64,000 bases of DNA, from assembly GCA_045837725.1 (NCBI GenBank), contig JBEWZL010000124.1, positions 310,001-374,000 of the forward strand, written 5' to 3'. The translations under genes were made by a program, and so were the position numbers. Origin of the DNA: Vermamoeba vermiformis. Its lineage: Eukaryota; Tubulinea; Echinamoebida. The notes below the pieces were generated by a model. The model did no database searches and was not told the origin of the DNA. It saw only the letters and a list, made by a program, of their open reading frames with translations. Shown here one piece after another: positions 34,761-46,270 of this stretch (its first letter is position 1; every line of letters starts with the position of its first letter).

Positions 34761-37571
34761 TTATACATCTCTCTCATTGCGCAGCGGTACAATCGAGCAA
34801 TTGCCATCCCCAGACAGTTGCAACTTGACAGAATGATATTTCTCCAGCTGTAATTGAACGCATAAGACAATATATTCGAAAAATATTAGTACTTACTGAA
34901 GGTCTATGCGCGACACTAATAATCGTTATGCCTGCTGCTTCACATGCCTCCATACACCGTGCTTCCGTGTCCAGATCTGATTTTTGAAATTTCCGATTAG
35001 TCTAACCGGTTAACATTACTTGATATAATTCTTACCTAATGCACTAGTAGCCTCGTCCAATATGACAAATGTAGGCTTATGGAAGAGAAGTCGAGCGAAT
35101 CCAAGGCGTTGAACTTCACCGGGACTCAACACGTCTTCCCATTGTGCAACCTCGTCCAAATCAAACCTATAACGATAATATTATAATTACGTATAGTTAA
35201 GTATTTTTATGAAGTCACGTACTTTCGCAAAACTTGATCGAGACCAACCACGTGTAAAAGCTCTCGCAAGTGTTCGTTGCTCGCGTGCGACTCTTTATCG
35301 TCATTTGGATATAGAATTTGTTGCTCTAAGTGAGCCTAACACTATGTAGGACCTAAAATAAGGTGTTATAAGTCCGAAAATACGTAGATCCAATCCAGTA
35401 CGCGTACTTTTGAGGCAAGTAAAATATTTTGTTAGTTGCAGCTGGTCGCGTAATAGTACCCAGTGCAGGTGTCCAGAGACCACTAATAGTTCTTAACAAT
35501 GAGCTCTTGCCGATACCACTGGATGCAGATGGGGTCAAATAAACGCCTACATTAGAGTGTTTGAATTAACGCTACCTAGGTCCAGTGATGACAACGTTTT
35601 TTCCTTTGTTGATGGCTAGCGTAAGATCCTTAATAAGCGTGATTCCCTTTGGTGAAACAACGTGTACGTGATCCATAGAAATTTCATCGAAAGGAGTAGT
35701 CATCGTATTAGCTTCTTTTGATTGTTTCTTGGAATCGACGTAAGTGCATGCTTCAACCAATTGACCTAATTTCATATTAATTTATTTTCTTCTCTCTAGA
35801 AAAAAAAATTCGTACCAACACGATGGATGTAGCCAGCAAAAATTCCAAGCGTCGCAATCAACCCCGGAATGGCCATTAAAACTTCTAATAATGATCGAGT
35901 AGCTATGCACATGTTAATATCAGCAGTTTAGCGTGCTTCTAGTGATTACCAGCCGCTTGAGACATTACGCCAGAGCTCGAAAAAGTGCAGCTTTTATCTC
36001 TATAAAGCGTTAAAAGAATCGCTATACAATATGTTAATACAACAGCAAGAGATATATGAGCAGATAGTCTTACGTATATAAGGAAAGATAGCGGATCCAC
36101 CAGACATGAACGAGTCCGCTAGGCCTAATGGAATCAACATGCCATATAGTCGTTTTTGTGACGTAAAAAGATCGTCGAATCTCTGTTATAAATACGAATA
36201 TTCAATAATCAAGACAAGTAATGATAAATCTGTTTTTGTAAGGCGGATGTCACTTACCTCGTCCAAGATCTCTTTTTCTCGTGATTCTCCGCCAAAAAAT
36301 GCAATCGACTCAGCATATGTTCTGACGCGCACTTGAGCATATCGGAAAGACCCTTCAAATTGTTCAATTTTGTACTGTTGTTTCGGGATGCGCATTGACA
36401 ACAATACTTTGATGACTGTAGCAAAGACAAATAACCTAAAATATGCATATTTAATTCCACAAAATCTGGAATATCAAATTCATCAAACAAGACGTACCCG
36501 TAGGGAGTAACAATGCCGATCCAGCCTTGGGCAGTGAGCGCTATCATTGTAAAGATGACGATGCTGACTGCATATTATAATATGTTAGATACTAAGGTAC
36601 ATTGATGATCAGAGGTACTTACGAATCATGCCAAGAATAGCAAGGACGAGCTGATCCCCGATCAACGTTTGAGCGAACAATTGAGTATCGGCAGCAATAC
36701 GCTGATCAATGTTATCCTAGTAGTAATGCGCGTTAGAGGGTGTAATATATAGATTAACGAAACACAAATACGATATAACGTACCAAGTTCAAGTCCATGC
36801 CGACCAGATCGTAAAGCAATTTTTTGTTCATTATATCGTTCTGAAGCTTTGAAGTAATGTTCTTTCGAACATTTATATTCGCAATGTTACCTAGCATATA
36901 TTGGTGGTCAATTAGGAAGTTAAGTTATTTTGACCGATCTAGATCTTACTGCAGTAGGTACTAAAAGTTTGGAGTACTACCATGGCCCCCATAATTGCCA
37001 TAAGCCATCCACCTGCTATTAAAGCTTGCATAGCCGGATTATCTTTGTATTCCGGGTTTGGGCAATCACAAGTCAACGAGCAAACAAATTGACCGAACTA
37101 AATTTATACGACCGTTAGCCAGAAAGTTAGAAAAAATATAATATTATAATATTATAATACTGATCGTTGTAAATGGAACGCAGATATTCATAATTTGATC
37201 AGTACTTTGGATAAATATATAATAAATTGACAGGGAACGGAACCGGCTTTTACTTACCAAAGCAGGGAAAAGCCCATTTATTAGCGATTTCACGATAGTA
37301 AAGATAATAGCAAAGTACATCGAAATACTTGCAGCTGAAACCGGCGATCGAAATCCGATCTTAAGCAGAGTAAAAAATCGACCCCAAACGCCCCTTGCAT
37401 CTAAATCACGCAATCGTTAGTTCCACATTTTATTTACTCGCGTGACTCACCTGGATTATAGTCGGAATAAAAGCGGTTGAGGAGATCGTTGTCAGATTTG
37501 ATCGAAGAATACTCCGACCTAGACTTCGATCTGTTTCTAATCTGCGTATCAATGTAGATATTGTTATCCAT
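34761..37571 (-). CDS. ABCD4: ABCD4-like ABC half-transporter, one apparent +1 jump
   Basis: Many short exons starting at the ATG at 37571. The membrane part carries the ABCD blocks [39 protein letters not shown] and [10 protein letters not shown]. The ATPase part has Walker A GPSGIGKSS, a Q-loop FYLPQK, the unusual signature [16 protein letters not shown] (LSPGE is typical of ABCD4 rather than LSGGE), Walker [11 protein letters not shown] and the switch His in SVAHRPS; the end [13 protein letters not shown] is like ABCD4. Human ABCD4 acts at lysosomes in cobalamin export; other ABCD proteins import fatty acyl-CoA into peroxisomes. Near 35321-35335 the frame changes by +1 between GSLR and QILYPNDD. 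Head-to-head with an ABCB-type gene. Confidence 0.88.
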
Positions 37572-38064
37572 TGTCTCACGTCTAAAAAATAATACTTTGT
37601 TAACGCTGTCAGTGCTTGCTACATTTTAATGTGTTTCTTAAACAGAAAACGCTTCCAAATCGGAAAATTACAGGTAAAAGCAACAAAATAAACGAACAAA
37701 GGCATGAGCATGAGGATGCTTCGGAATCATACGTACTATTCGCTACAGTACTTACGTAAGTGCATTGCTGGAGGTTCACAATGCAATTTTGTGCAGCGCA
37801 GTACATAAACCCGTTCTAGATCAAAGATCCAGCACTGTTATCATTATTCGGGGGTATCGTTCTTCGTTTTGGTACTCAAAATTGATGTATATGTGATCCG
37901 ATCAGATGGAGTGCCCACAGATGAGCATACAAATCTTGAAATTTCACGAGTGTACCGGTCCAAGCAGAGAAGTCGAAAGAAAAGTTCAAAAAATTAATTA
38001 CGATATACCTTAAGAAGGAGTAAGAACGCTGCGAAATGTGAAATTGTAACGTATATTTGACCTA
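37572..38064. promoter_or_regulatory. Bidirectional promoter between two ABC transporter genes
   Basis: 493 bases separate two divergently transcribed ABC half-transporters. It contains a run near 37605-37760 and a GATCCGATCAGAT cluster near 37890. I see no coding exon; co-regulation is inferred from arrangement only. Confidence 0.4.
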
Positions 38065-40673
38065 ATGGAAGCAAACAAAGAACACTTGGAGAGTGACATC
38101 GTTGCTGAAAAGCCGGATGTTGCCGCGAGACAAAAAATCGCTAAAAACGAAGCAAATCTTCGATCAGATCTCGCGAAATGCAGTAAAATTAAAACGCTTA
38201 AAGTAGATGAGAACGATATCTCTTATTTTCGAATGTTATTCTACATTCCAAGTCAGACAGGACTGATGTTGTTAGGTAAAAAATGAGACAAGCTTGCCAT
38301 CGCCAATACTAATTATTTAAAAGCGGCCATTTGCTCGATATGTTCAGGAGCAATCACACAAATATTCTCGCTATTCTTTGGTCAACTTTTCAACGTATTT
38401 CTGATTCAAGATCCAGCCGTACTGGAAACAGAAGCAAGAAAAATCATTATAATATTCGTAGGCATTGGTGTTGGTGCGTTGATATTTGGTTATTCCGCAC
38501 CAATATTGTGGTGAGTCTAACAGATTTGCAAATCCGTCAACTAAAAAAAATTAGGTATGTCGTTGGCAATAGAACTGCCCGTAAATTAAAGCTTCAATTC
38601 TACGAGAGTTTAATGCACCAAGAGATCGCATACTTTGATACACATAAGACAGGCGAAATAACAATGAAATTAAATATGTCTTTTGGCCTCGTAATGCCAG
38701 CCTTAACCTCAACGCCACATCAAGTACTCAGCCAGTCTTCAACATTAATATCGGGCTTTGTTATTGCCTTCTTATCGAGCTGGAAAATGACCCTCGTAAG
38801 TTTAAGACATAAATTTGGAGCTGATCTAAAATTTCCGTTTAGGTAATGCTATCAATTACACCGTTAGTCATAGGAGCCATCGTAGTGCAATCAAAGTTAT
38901 TCCGCAAATTAATTCAAGCTTCTCAAAAAGCAACTAGCGAGTACAATCAAGTCTCAATTGAAGGCGTTGGTGGAATCCGAACGATAATCGGATTTGTCGC
39001 TGAAAATCGTTTTCTGTTGCTATTTTTCAAGCAAACGAACAGATTATATCGTTTAGGAGTGCTTACTGGTCATTTAGTCGGTGGTGTTTCCGTAAGTAAT
39101 GCATTGAAATATTTTTGTATCTATTCTAATATATATTAGGGCTTTATGCAACTTGCGAGCTATGTATCTTATGCCGTTGGATTTTGGTACGCCGTGGTGC
39201 TAATTTTAGCAGGAGAATTACTTCCAGGTACGGATCTTACATAAATTGTCAGTACGTGCTTATTTTTTCTCAATAGGAGCTGCTCTGAGTGTTTTTTTTA
39301 GCAGCTTTACGGCGGCTTCTAACATCGGCACAATCATATCACAGATAACTGACGTCGTTAAAGCTAAAGTTGTAGCACGAGGAATTTTCGAACTGATCAA
39401 CAAGTACGATCTGCTAACTAACAACTCTGAAACTAATTTTTTTGCCATAGAAAACCTGACATTGATCCCAATATCAATGGAGAAACGATACCTGACCTCA
39501 AAGGCGCTATGGAATTTAAAGACTTGGTTTTTAGTTATCCAACTAGACCGACAACCCAAGTATTGAAAAACCTCAGTTTAAAGGTAAAATACGATAACCA
39601 TATTCAAACTCGTGCTAATGATGATTTCTAGATTGAGCCTGGACAAAGGGTAGCGTTTGGTACGAAATTTCTATTGTTCTTCAGATCAAACCCAATCTAA
39701 CTTTTACTCGTAGTTGGAAAGAGTGGAAGTGGAAAAAGCACGATAATCAACCTCATTCAACGATTTTACGATCCTAATGAAGGTATTCATATTTAAATAA
39801 TGTCAGATTCGGATCTAACAACGTATGTTCAGGAATAATTACTGTTGACGGAGTTGATCATAAGCAATTAAATCTCTATTGGTTGCGATCGCTCATTGGC
39901 ATCGTCAGTCAAGAGCCCACACTATTTAGCGGGACTATTGAAGACAATATAAAACTCGGAATGCCGGATGCGACCGAAAAACAAGTTATTGAAGCCGCTA
40001 CGGTAAGTAATATCATATTTAAATATATATATGGTATTCATTAATTAATATTCTAGATTGCAAATGCTCACGACTTCATTTCTAAACTGCAAGATGGTTA
40101 CAAAACCGAATGCGGCGAAAAAGGTGTTCAATTAAGGTACTTAGTTCTATTAATCGCAAGACATTGATATATTAATCGTTGTAATCTATAGCGGCGGTCA
40201 AAAACAACGAATTGCAATCGCTCGTGCCGTCATCCGAAATCCAAGGGCAAGTTGATCGCGATCTAATGTCGTATTTTTATCAACATCGAAGGATATTACT
40301 CATAATAGTAACATTTCTTTAGATTTTGCTTCTTGACGAAGCCACGTCCGCTTTGGATACGGAAAGCGAGCGCTTAGTGCAAGCAGCGTTGGATCGTGCC
40401 AGTGAAGGCCGAACAACTATAGTCATTGCTCATCGTCTTTCAACAATAAGAAACGTCGATAAAATATTTGTAATGATCGACGGGGCTATAGTTGAGTCTG
40501 GCACGCACGAGCAGCTCGTGGATTTGCACGGTGTTTATGCGCAGCTTGTGCAAGATCAAAACGGCGATATGGATGCATCAAATACGACTCCAATAACGAA
40601 AGAATCGAGCAAGAAAAAGAAAAAAGACAAAAAGAAGAGAAACAAGCCCAAGAAGGAAGAAGATCGAGATTGA
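38065..40673 (+). CDS. ABCB-type ABC half-transporter
   Basis: About thirteen exons in one frame, about 670 residues. An N-terminal hydrophilic segment precedes six predicted helices with the ABCB blocks [36 protein letters not shown] and [17 protein letters not shown]. The ATPase domain is complete: [17 protein letters not shown], Walker [11 protein letters not shown]-loop [13 protein letters not shown], signature [15 protein letters not shown], Walker [13 protein letters not shown] and the H-loop [10 protein letters not shown] Lys-rich tail ends the protein. Only one TMD-NBD pair is present, so it works as a dimer (TAP or B6/B8/B9-like) rather than a full P-glycoprotein. The intron after ARAVIRNPR uses a GC donor. 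Confidence 0.92.
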
Positions 40674-41520
40674 ATACGGTCCGGAGATAAAATTTGTACT
40701 TAAATAAACTAGTAATATATTAAAAACATCTACGTACCAATCATGTGCCGATTGGGTGTCGTTGCATCAATTGAAGTCAGATTTTGCGTCTATGACATGC
40801 AAGGGTTAGTTATTTTGCTTCTCGCCACGCCAAAAATCATAATGAAAATCCTCTAATTAAATTATCATACTTGAAAATACTTACATTTTTAGTTTTGGAG
40901 TTCAAAACCGTGTAGGCCCCTACCAAAAAAACGGCTAGATCTGCCTGATCTGCCTGCATACATGATCAGTATGCATATTAATACGCATTTTGTTTATATA
41001 GGCTTTTGTTCGTGGTCGTGGAAAGCAGGTCACATAAAAATGGCGGCTTTTGGAAACAGTCGATTAGGCAAATTAATAGGAGCCACAGGCTGCCGAGCCA
41101 CAAAATTAGACACTGACACTACGCGACAAGAAAGCGAGAAGCCACGCGGCGTGAGAAGTTGCCGTACAAAAACTAAAACAATTTGCTAACACTTAGATGT
41201 TCTTTGCAATGTAAAAATCATTAAATTATTTAAAGGAATAGCTAAAGGGCTCTTTACATAATGATTTTATTAATAAGCGAGCAAAATCACATACATAAAT
41301 AGGGGTACCCCACTGAAGAAAATTACCAGATCGAAGGATGTGTTTCTGCTATTTTTCGCAAGTGTGGGGTTATTTATGTACTCACTCGCCAGTGTAATAA
41401 ATCAATATCGGATTGATTGAATCCTGTAGCATTACAAATAGTGACGTGTCTTGTGTTTGAGAACGTGTTAACGAGGTTGATCTATTTTGTTTATTTTACG
41501 GTTTACTCAACAACACAGCT
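40674..41520. other. Long intergenic region, no gene supported
   Basis: About 850 bases between the ABC transporter and threonyl-tRNA synthetase. A short plus-strand frame from 41041 (MAAFGNSRLGKLIG, 49 residues) has an ATG and basic composition but no family match, so I leave it uncalled. The region should contain the strong promoter expected for the synthetase. Confidence 0.45.
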
Positions 41521-44195
41521 ATGGCCGATAACAACAACAAGCCTGAGGCTCAAGCCAAGCAACAGAAAGCCCCAAAGGAGGCTAAGCCCAAGAAGAAGGG
41601 ATTCAATCTCAACGACTATCCTTTGCCTGAATACGTCCAACACCGTCTTCAAGTCTGGGACGAGGTTAAGAAGAGCCAAGAAGCTGTTAATGCAGGTACG
41701 CATCTAATATTGCATTTAATTGTGGTGCATTATTGAATCTTGGATCCCAGAGCAAAAGAAGCCGATCAAGATTACTTTGCCCGACGGTAGCGTAAAGGAT
41801 GGTGTTGCCTTCGAGACATCTCCTTACGACATTGCTCGTGCTATTAGCAAGAGCTTGGCTGAGTCCTGCGTTGCTGCCAAGGTAAACGTCGATCTGAAAA
41901 TATTAGTAAAACGTTAAATTATCTTTTCATGGTCTAAAATTGCAGCTAAAATATTTGTTAACATTACGCACACGTATAATAATTTTTTGTCGCTAAAATG
42001 TCCAAAAAGTTTTATCGTTTTACTGCTCGCAGTGCATCCACAAATTATTTACTTTAGTCACCACCAAATCATATCAAATATCGTTATTAATATATTAATT
42101 AAATTAAACAGGTCAACGGTGAGGTTCGTGACCTTAACAGACCCTTCGAAGCAGATTCAACTCTTGAACTCCTCAAGTTTGACTCAGAAGACGGCAAACA
42201 CGTAAGCTTTGCAAACTCTATCGTGCATAATATTTATTGAACATCTATACCATTGTTACTGATTGAAAATGATTGAGATCTGTATTATTACGGGTTGACG
42301 CTAATGCACACTATCTTAGGTCTTCTGGCACAGCAGCGCTCACATTTTGGGTCAAGCCCTTGAACGCAAATACAAAGCCAAGTAAGTTGCCTGGTTATAA
42401 CATGAATATGAGCATATATTAACATTTCTCTAGCCTGTGCATTGGTCCTCCAATTGACGACGGTGGTTTCTACTACGATATGGCCAGCGAGCAGTAAGTG
42501 CGATAGTGATGGTGTGGCCAATAACGTGATACTAATCCTCTTTAGACCCGTCGCTCCTGAAGACTACGAAGACATTCAAGGAATCGTCTCTGCTATTATC
42601 GCCGAGAAACAGCCCTTCGAACGTCTTAGCATCCCCAAAGAAAAGGCTATGGAAATGTTCAAATTCAACAAATACAAGCTCGAAATCATCAAGAACAAGG
42701 TCCCCGATGGTGCTAACTGCACTGCCTACCGTTGCGGTCCTTTGATCGATTTGTGCAAGGGCCCTCACTTGCCCAACACTGGTGTCGCCAAGGCCTTCGC
42801 CGTTACCAAGAACTCCAGCGCTTACTGGCTCGGTAACGCCAAGAACGACGCTTTGCAACGCGTCTACGGTATCTCTTTCCCCGATAAGAAGCAACTCGCT
42901 GAGTGGGAAGAGTTCCAACGCGAGGCTGCCAAGCGCGATCACCGTAACATTGGCAAGGCTCAAGAGTTGTTCTTTGTTCACCCCTACTCCCCTGGTAGCT
43001 CTTTCTTCTTGCCCCACGGCACCAAGGTCTACAACAAGCTCGTCGACTTCTTGCGCAAGGAGTACCGCAAGCGTGGCTTCACTGAAGTTATCACGCCCAA
43101 CATGTTCAACAGCGAGTTGTGGCAACAATCAGGACACTGGGCCAAGTACAAGGACAACATGTTCAACCTCAAGGTCGACGAACAAGACTTTGCTCTCAAG
43201 CCCATGAACTGCCCCGGTCACTGCTTGATGTTCGATCACACTTCCCGCTCTTACCGTGACTTGCCCATCAGATTCGCTGACTTTGGTGTCTTGCACCGTA
43301 ATGAGGCTCACGGTGCCTTGACTGGTTTGACTCGTGTTCGCCGCTTCCAACAAGACGATGCTCACATCTTCTGCACCCAAGATCAGGTTCGTAACGGCTA
43401 CATATTGATTAGATCTTCCGATCCCGTACATCTGACCCATGACTTACTTTTATATCCGCATAGATCTCCCAAGAGATTCAAGGTGCTCTTGAGTTCATGA
43501 GCTCTGTCTACGGCATTTTCGGCTTCGAGTTCACCCTCGAATTGTCTACTCGCCCCGAGAACTACCTCGGTGAGTTGGCTGTTTGGGACAAGGCTGAAGC
43601 TGCTTTGAAGGAGGCCCTTGACAAGTTCGGCAAGGGCTGGAAGTTGAACCCTGGTGATGGTGCTTTCTACGGTCCCAAGATCGACATCCACGTCACCGAC
43701 GCCTTGAAGCGTGAGCACCAATGCGCCACTATTCAACTCGACTTCAACTTGCCCGTCCGCTTCGGTTTGAACTACCGCAACAACGACGACAGCATGGAGC
43801 GCCCTGTCATCATTCACCGTGCCATTCTCGGATCTGTCGAGCGATTTATGGCTATTTTGATCGAGCACTGTGCTGGCAAATGGCCTTTCTGGGTTTCTCC
43901 TCGCCAAGCCATCGTCGTCAACGTCTCTGAGAAGTCTTCTGAGTACGCCACTCAATTGCACAAACAATTGTGGAGCGAAGGCTTCGAAGTCGAGATCGAC
44001 ATCACTGACAAGACTTTGCAAAAGAAGATTCGTGAGGCTCAATTGGCTCAGTTCAACTTCATCTTGGTCGTTGGTGAAGAAGAGGCCAAGAACGGCACTG
44101 TCAACGTCAGAACAAGAGACAACGTTGTTCACGGCACTAAGCCGATCGCCGAGCTGATCGCTGAGTTCCACCAACTCGAAGCTGAGCACAAATAA
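41521..44195 (+). CDS. TARS1: Threonyl-tRNA synthetase
   Basis: Seven exons: 41521-41695, 41751-41881, 42112-42201, 42320-42381, 42434-42493, 42546-43386 and 43464-44195; 696 residues. Domains in order: Lys-rich N-terminal extension, TGS domain ([19 protein letters not shown]), the editing domain ([27 protein letters not shown]), class II catalytic core with zinc ligands in MNCPGHC, DDAHIFC and IHRAILGS, motif 2 [17 protein letters not shown] and motif 3 [10 protein letters not shown], then the anticodon-binding domain ending [11 protein letters not shown]. It charges tRNA-Thr in the cytosol. Exons 6-7 use strongly C-ending codons (AAC, GTC, CAC, AAG), unlike neighbours, as expected for high expression. 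Confidence 0.97.
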
Positions 44196-44362
44196 GATGC
44201 AAGTTGTAGTTCTGGCACGTGACATATTTGCTTTGTAACCGCTGTAGTTGAATGAAGGCACTTCTAGAATTCCATTTTTAGATTTTTTTTTTTGACTGGT
44301 CAAGCTTGCAACAATTTTCCATTCTTTTAGTCTCAAACCCATTGCAAACACACTAACACAAC

Positions 44363-45953
44363 ATGTCTTATCCTCCCCAACAAGGTGGTTACCCTCCTCA
44401 AGGTCAACCTGGCCAACCTGGCTATCCTCCTCAAGGACAACCCGGCCAACCCGGTCAACCCGGATATCCTCCTCAACAAGGCGGCTACCCTCCTCAACAA
44501 GGTGGCTATCCTCCTCAAGGTCAGCCTGGCCAACCTGGCTACCCTCCTCAACAAGGCGGCTATCCTCCTCAAGGTAAGCATCTGGTGGCTTGAAAGGCGA
44601 ATTTCAATTTACGAACTTGCCAATCTGCTTAGGTCAACCCGGTCAACCTGGCCAACCCGGCTATCCTCCTCAACAAGGTGGTTATCCCCCTCAACAGGGT
44701 GGCTATCCTCCCCAACAAGGTAAGTGAAGAGCTTACTCACAACGAAATTCATTTGTTGCTGATATTTTAAATCTGCCGAAAAAATTTTCAATGCCTTAGA
44801 GATTATGATCATCATGTTACCTGCGTAAACATGTGTTTGAAAAACACGATCATGCACCGCCAGATTTTTTCCAAAATCTCTGAAGCGAAAATGAAAGTAA
44901 ATCTGATTTTTTATGAAAGGTGGCTATCCCCCTCAACAAGGCGGCTATCCTCCTCAAGGTCAACCTGGTCAAGCCGGTCAACCCTGGTACGGCCAATACA
45001 ATCAAGGAATTGATGCTCAAAAGATGCAAACCTTGAGAGTACGTATCAATCATTTACACAAATCTGGAATTCCTCGTTACTGAGTGACTAATAATTCTTA
45101 TTTTAATTATAGGCTTGGTTCGATAGCGTCGATAAGTAAGTTTATCAATCTTTACACTGCCCTTCTCGATCAGTAAATAACGGCTAATTTTCCGTCAGGG
45201 ATCGCTCCGGTCAAGTTAGCGCTGTTGAATTGGCTCAAGTTCAATTCGGTGGCAAGCCTTTGGGTGCCGAGACCGCCGCCAAGTTCATTAAGGTCTACGA
45301 TCGGTAAGTTTTCGCTATGTTTCAACTTCGCGGATTCGACCGTATTTGTTAACCCTTGTGCGTATTCAGTGACAACACCAAGAGCATCGACTTCAACGAG
45401 TACGTTGCTTTGCACCAAATGCTCGAGAAGTTGAGCAATGCTTTCTTCTCTGCCGATGCTGATCGCAGCGGTACTCTCGATGCACGCGAGATCTACACCG
45501 CCATCCAACAAGCTGGTTTCCAAGGCCTCTCTCCTCAAACTATTGACGCTTTCGGTCGCAAGATCCAAGCCCAAACCAAGCCTTTCCCTCAACCCGGTCA
45601 ACCTGGCGGCTATCCTCCTCAACAACCTGGCTATCCTGGCCAACCTGGTTATCCTCCTCAACAGCCCGGTCAACCTGGCTACCCTCCTCAAGGACAACCT
45701 CAACAAGGCGGTACGTATCTTATGCTGCTAGAACGGAGACTAGACTGTAGTTGTTGCATTGGATCGCTAACATGTGCGCGCATTAGGTTATCCTCCAGTC
45801 ACTGTTGCCATCACTTTCCAACAATTCCTCGACATCTGCGCGCAATTGGCGTTGATTAAGAGCATTTTTGACCTCGCTGACACTGACAGAGACGGTCGTG
45901 TTACTTTCACTTGGGACCAATTGGCTTTCTCCACTGTCGATTTGAACGCTTGA
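44363..45953 (+). CDS. Penta-EF-hand protein with two PGYPPQ repeat blocks
   Basis: Seven exons: 44363-44573, 44633-44719, 44920-45038, 45113-45135, 45199-45303, 45370-45710 and 45787-45953. The N-terminus is a PGYPPQ / [14 protein letters not shown] repeat of about 125 residues, as in PEF proteins (ALG-2, sorcin, peflin, Dictyostelium PefA/B). EF hands: [48 protein letters not shown] and, at the end, [20 protein letters not shown] second PGYPPQ block (about 40 residues) sits between the third EF hand and the last. Such proteins bind Ca2+ and associate with membranes or ESCRT-linked partners. CACGTG lies upstream at 44216-44221. Confidence 0.93.
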
Positions 45954-46270
45954 CTAAGTTAATCGGATCTCTATTGAGTTGTAATAATAGGAGTAATTAA
46001 AAGACAATTCACTCCGCACATTCACGAGGTAACTTCTACTTCAAGATGATTAATAACATCGAAAAATCAATGAGTTGTCCTTGTCAAAAGCTACATTGAA
46101 CTTGGATAAGAAACGATCCGAGAAAGATTGACCATCAAGTGTGTTCGAGACGCGAGAAAGAACTTATATTTGCTGTTTATTTGAATGAAACGCTTAACAG
46201 TATCATCGTTTATCATTTGTACACTTGGCGTAGTTTATTTACATTGGCTGCAACGCAGATATGCTCTCTT
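45954..46270. other. Convergent 3' spacer
   Basis: 317 bases between the stops of the PEF gene and the propeller-RCC1 gene. No coding or structural signal seen. Confidence 0.4.

Noticed and set aside
39404-39460. Apparent frameshift in the ABCB transporter before its ATPase domain
   Set aside because: A GT-AG intron with a CTAACTAAC branch site restores the frame ([13 protein letters not shown]), so no break is needed.
41041-41189. 49-codon plus-strand frame in the ABCB-synthetase spacer
   Set aside because: Short and basic with no recognisable feature; not enough to call a gene.
42532-44351. Long minus-strand open frames over threonyl-tRNA synthetase and the PEF repeats
   Set aside because: Low-complexity mirror of a codon-biased gene; the plus strand encodes the conserved protein.
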